A program made the translations under genes and the position numbers. Below the pieces are notes generated by a model. The model made no database searches. It saw only the letters and a program-made list of their open reading frames with translations, and was not told the origin of the DNA. Source: Bacteroidota bacterium (GTDB lineage Bacteria > Bacteroidota > Bacteroidia > Bacteroidales > CG2-30-32-10). Taken from it: DNA of 5,806 nucleotides. This document shows positions 5,638 to 5,806 of the stretch, piece by piece (position 1 is the first letter of the stretch; every line of letters starts with the position of its first letter). The DNA is taken from NCBI GenBank assembly GCA_013334735.1, contig JAAXXA010000205.1, positions 1 to 5,806 on the forward strand, read 5' to 3'.

Positions 5638-5806
5638 ATGATATTGATACTTATTATATCTTCGATCGCATTATTTCTAATCGCTTTTCGACAATTATCA
5701 GAAAATAAAAAATATCAGAACACTGTTTATTTAAGTAATTTGCAACAAATTATTAAATTTATTGATACTATTCATTCGCTAAACGATTATGTTACTTGGG
5801 TACAAC
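5638..5806 (+). CDS. Small protein with N-terminal membrane segment (3' partial)
   Basis: The frame is open from the ATG at 5638 to the right edge, 56 codons, so the gene is cut by the window end. Residues 1-18 are almost entirely Ile, Leu, Ser, Ala and Phe and end before an Arg, which suits a single membrane-spanning or signal-anchor helix with the rest in the cytoplasm. After it comes a polar, helix-prone stretch with regularly placed hydrophobic residues (about 20-56). The family is not recognisable. It starts 68 nt inside cassette C, in the same orientation as the other cassette genes, with no Shine-Dalgarno. The frame stays open upstream of the ATG, but there is no earlier Met in this leader. 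It could be a small membrane-bound effector or an ordinary cassette protein. Confidence 0.6.
   Translation, partial: MILILIISSIALFLIAFRQLSENKKYQNTVYLSNLQQIIKFIDTIHSLNDYVTWVQ

Larger units (their letters stand above)
5570..5806 (+). mobile_element. Left part of integron gene cassette C (runs off the window)
   Basis: The cassette starts at the crossover G5569|T5570 of the preceding attC. If the assignment is right, its own attC to the right of the window should begin with a left box complementary to GTTAACGAG (5569-5577), that is CTCGTTAAC. The visible part has a 68-nt AT-rich leader and the beginning of one open frame. Confidence 0.6.

Overview
The window is AT-rich DNA (roughly one third G+C by eye). 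All recognisable genes lie on the + strand and lack clear Shine-Dalgarno sequences. This composition suggests a Bacteroidota-type bacterium, but that is an inference; no taxonomic marker is present. The main structural finding is that the intergenic spaces are integron recombination sites (attC). Two are well formed, at 2239-2369 and 5445-5575, each exactly 131 bp with the same arm geometry. A weaker site ends at position 110. The genes between them are therefore best read as consecutive gene cassettes of a chromosomal-type integron. The integrase itself is not in the window and would be expected upstream (left).

Layout: (i) 1-104, the tail of a preceding cassette, with a reading frame that runs through the weak junction. 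(ii) Cassette A, about 105-2363, carrying one 693-residue protein of unknown family. (iii) Cassette B, about 2364-5569, an unusually large cassette with a two-gene operon: a 664-residue prokaryotic Argonaute and, overlapping it by 13 nt, a 346-residue PD-(D/E)XK nuclease. (iv) Cassette C, from about 5570 to the right edge, with the start of a small protein that has an N-terminal membrane segment. The cassette assignment has an internal check: the first 9 bases at each cassette's left junction (104-112 and 2363-2371) are perfectly complementary to the left arm of the attC at that cassette's own right end (2237-2245 and 5443-5451). This is what excision as a circle would require.

The Argonaute keeps the Y-K-Q-K residues of the MID pocket that bind a 5'-phosphorylated guide, but the PIWI catalytic residues are lost (Gly where the first Asp should be, with the others also replaced). 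It is therefore predicted to bind guide and target without cutting. The overlapping nuclease keeps D262, E273 and K275 and would supply the cutting activity. This matches the published concept of catalytically inactive long-B Argonautes paired with an effector nuclease, which act as abortive-infection immunity (reported as BPAN/AgaN-type systems, from memory). The notable point is the packaging: a complete Argonaute-nuclease immune module as a movable integron cassette, next to a large uncharacterised protein in the preceding cassette that may also be a defence gene.
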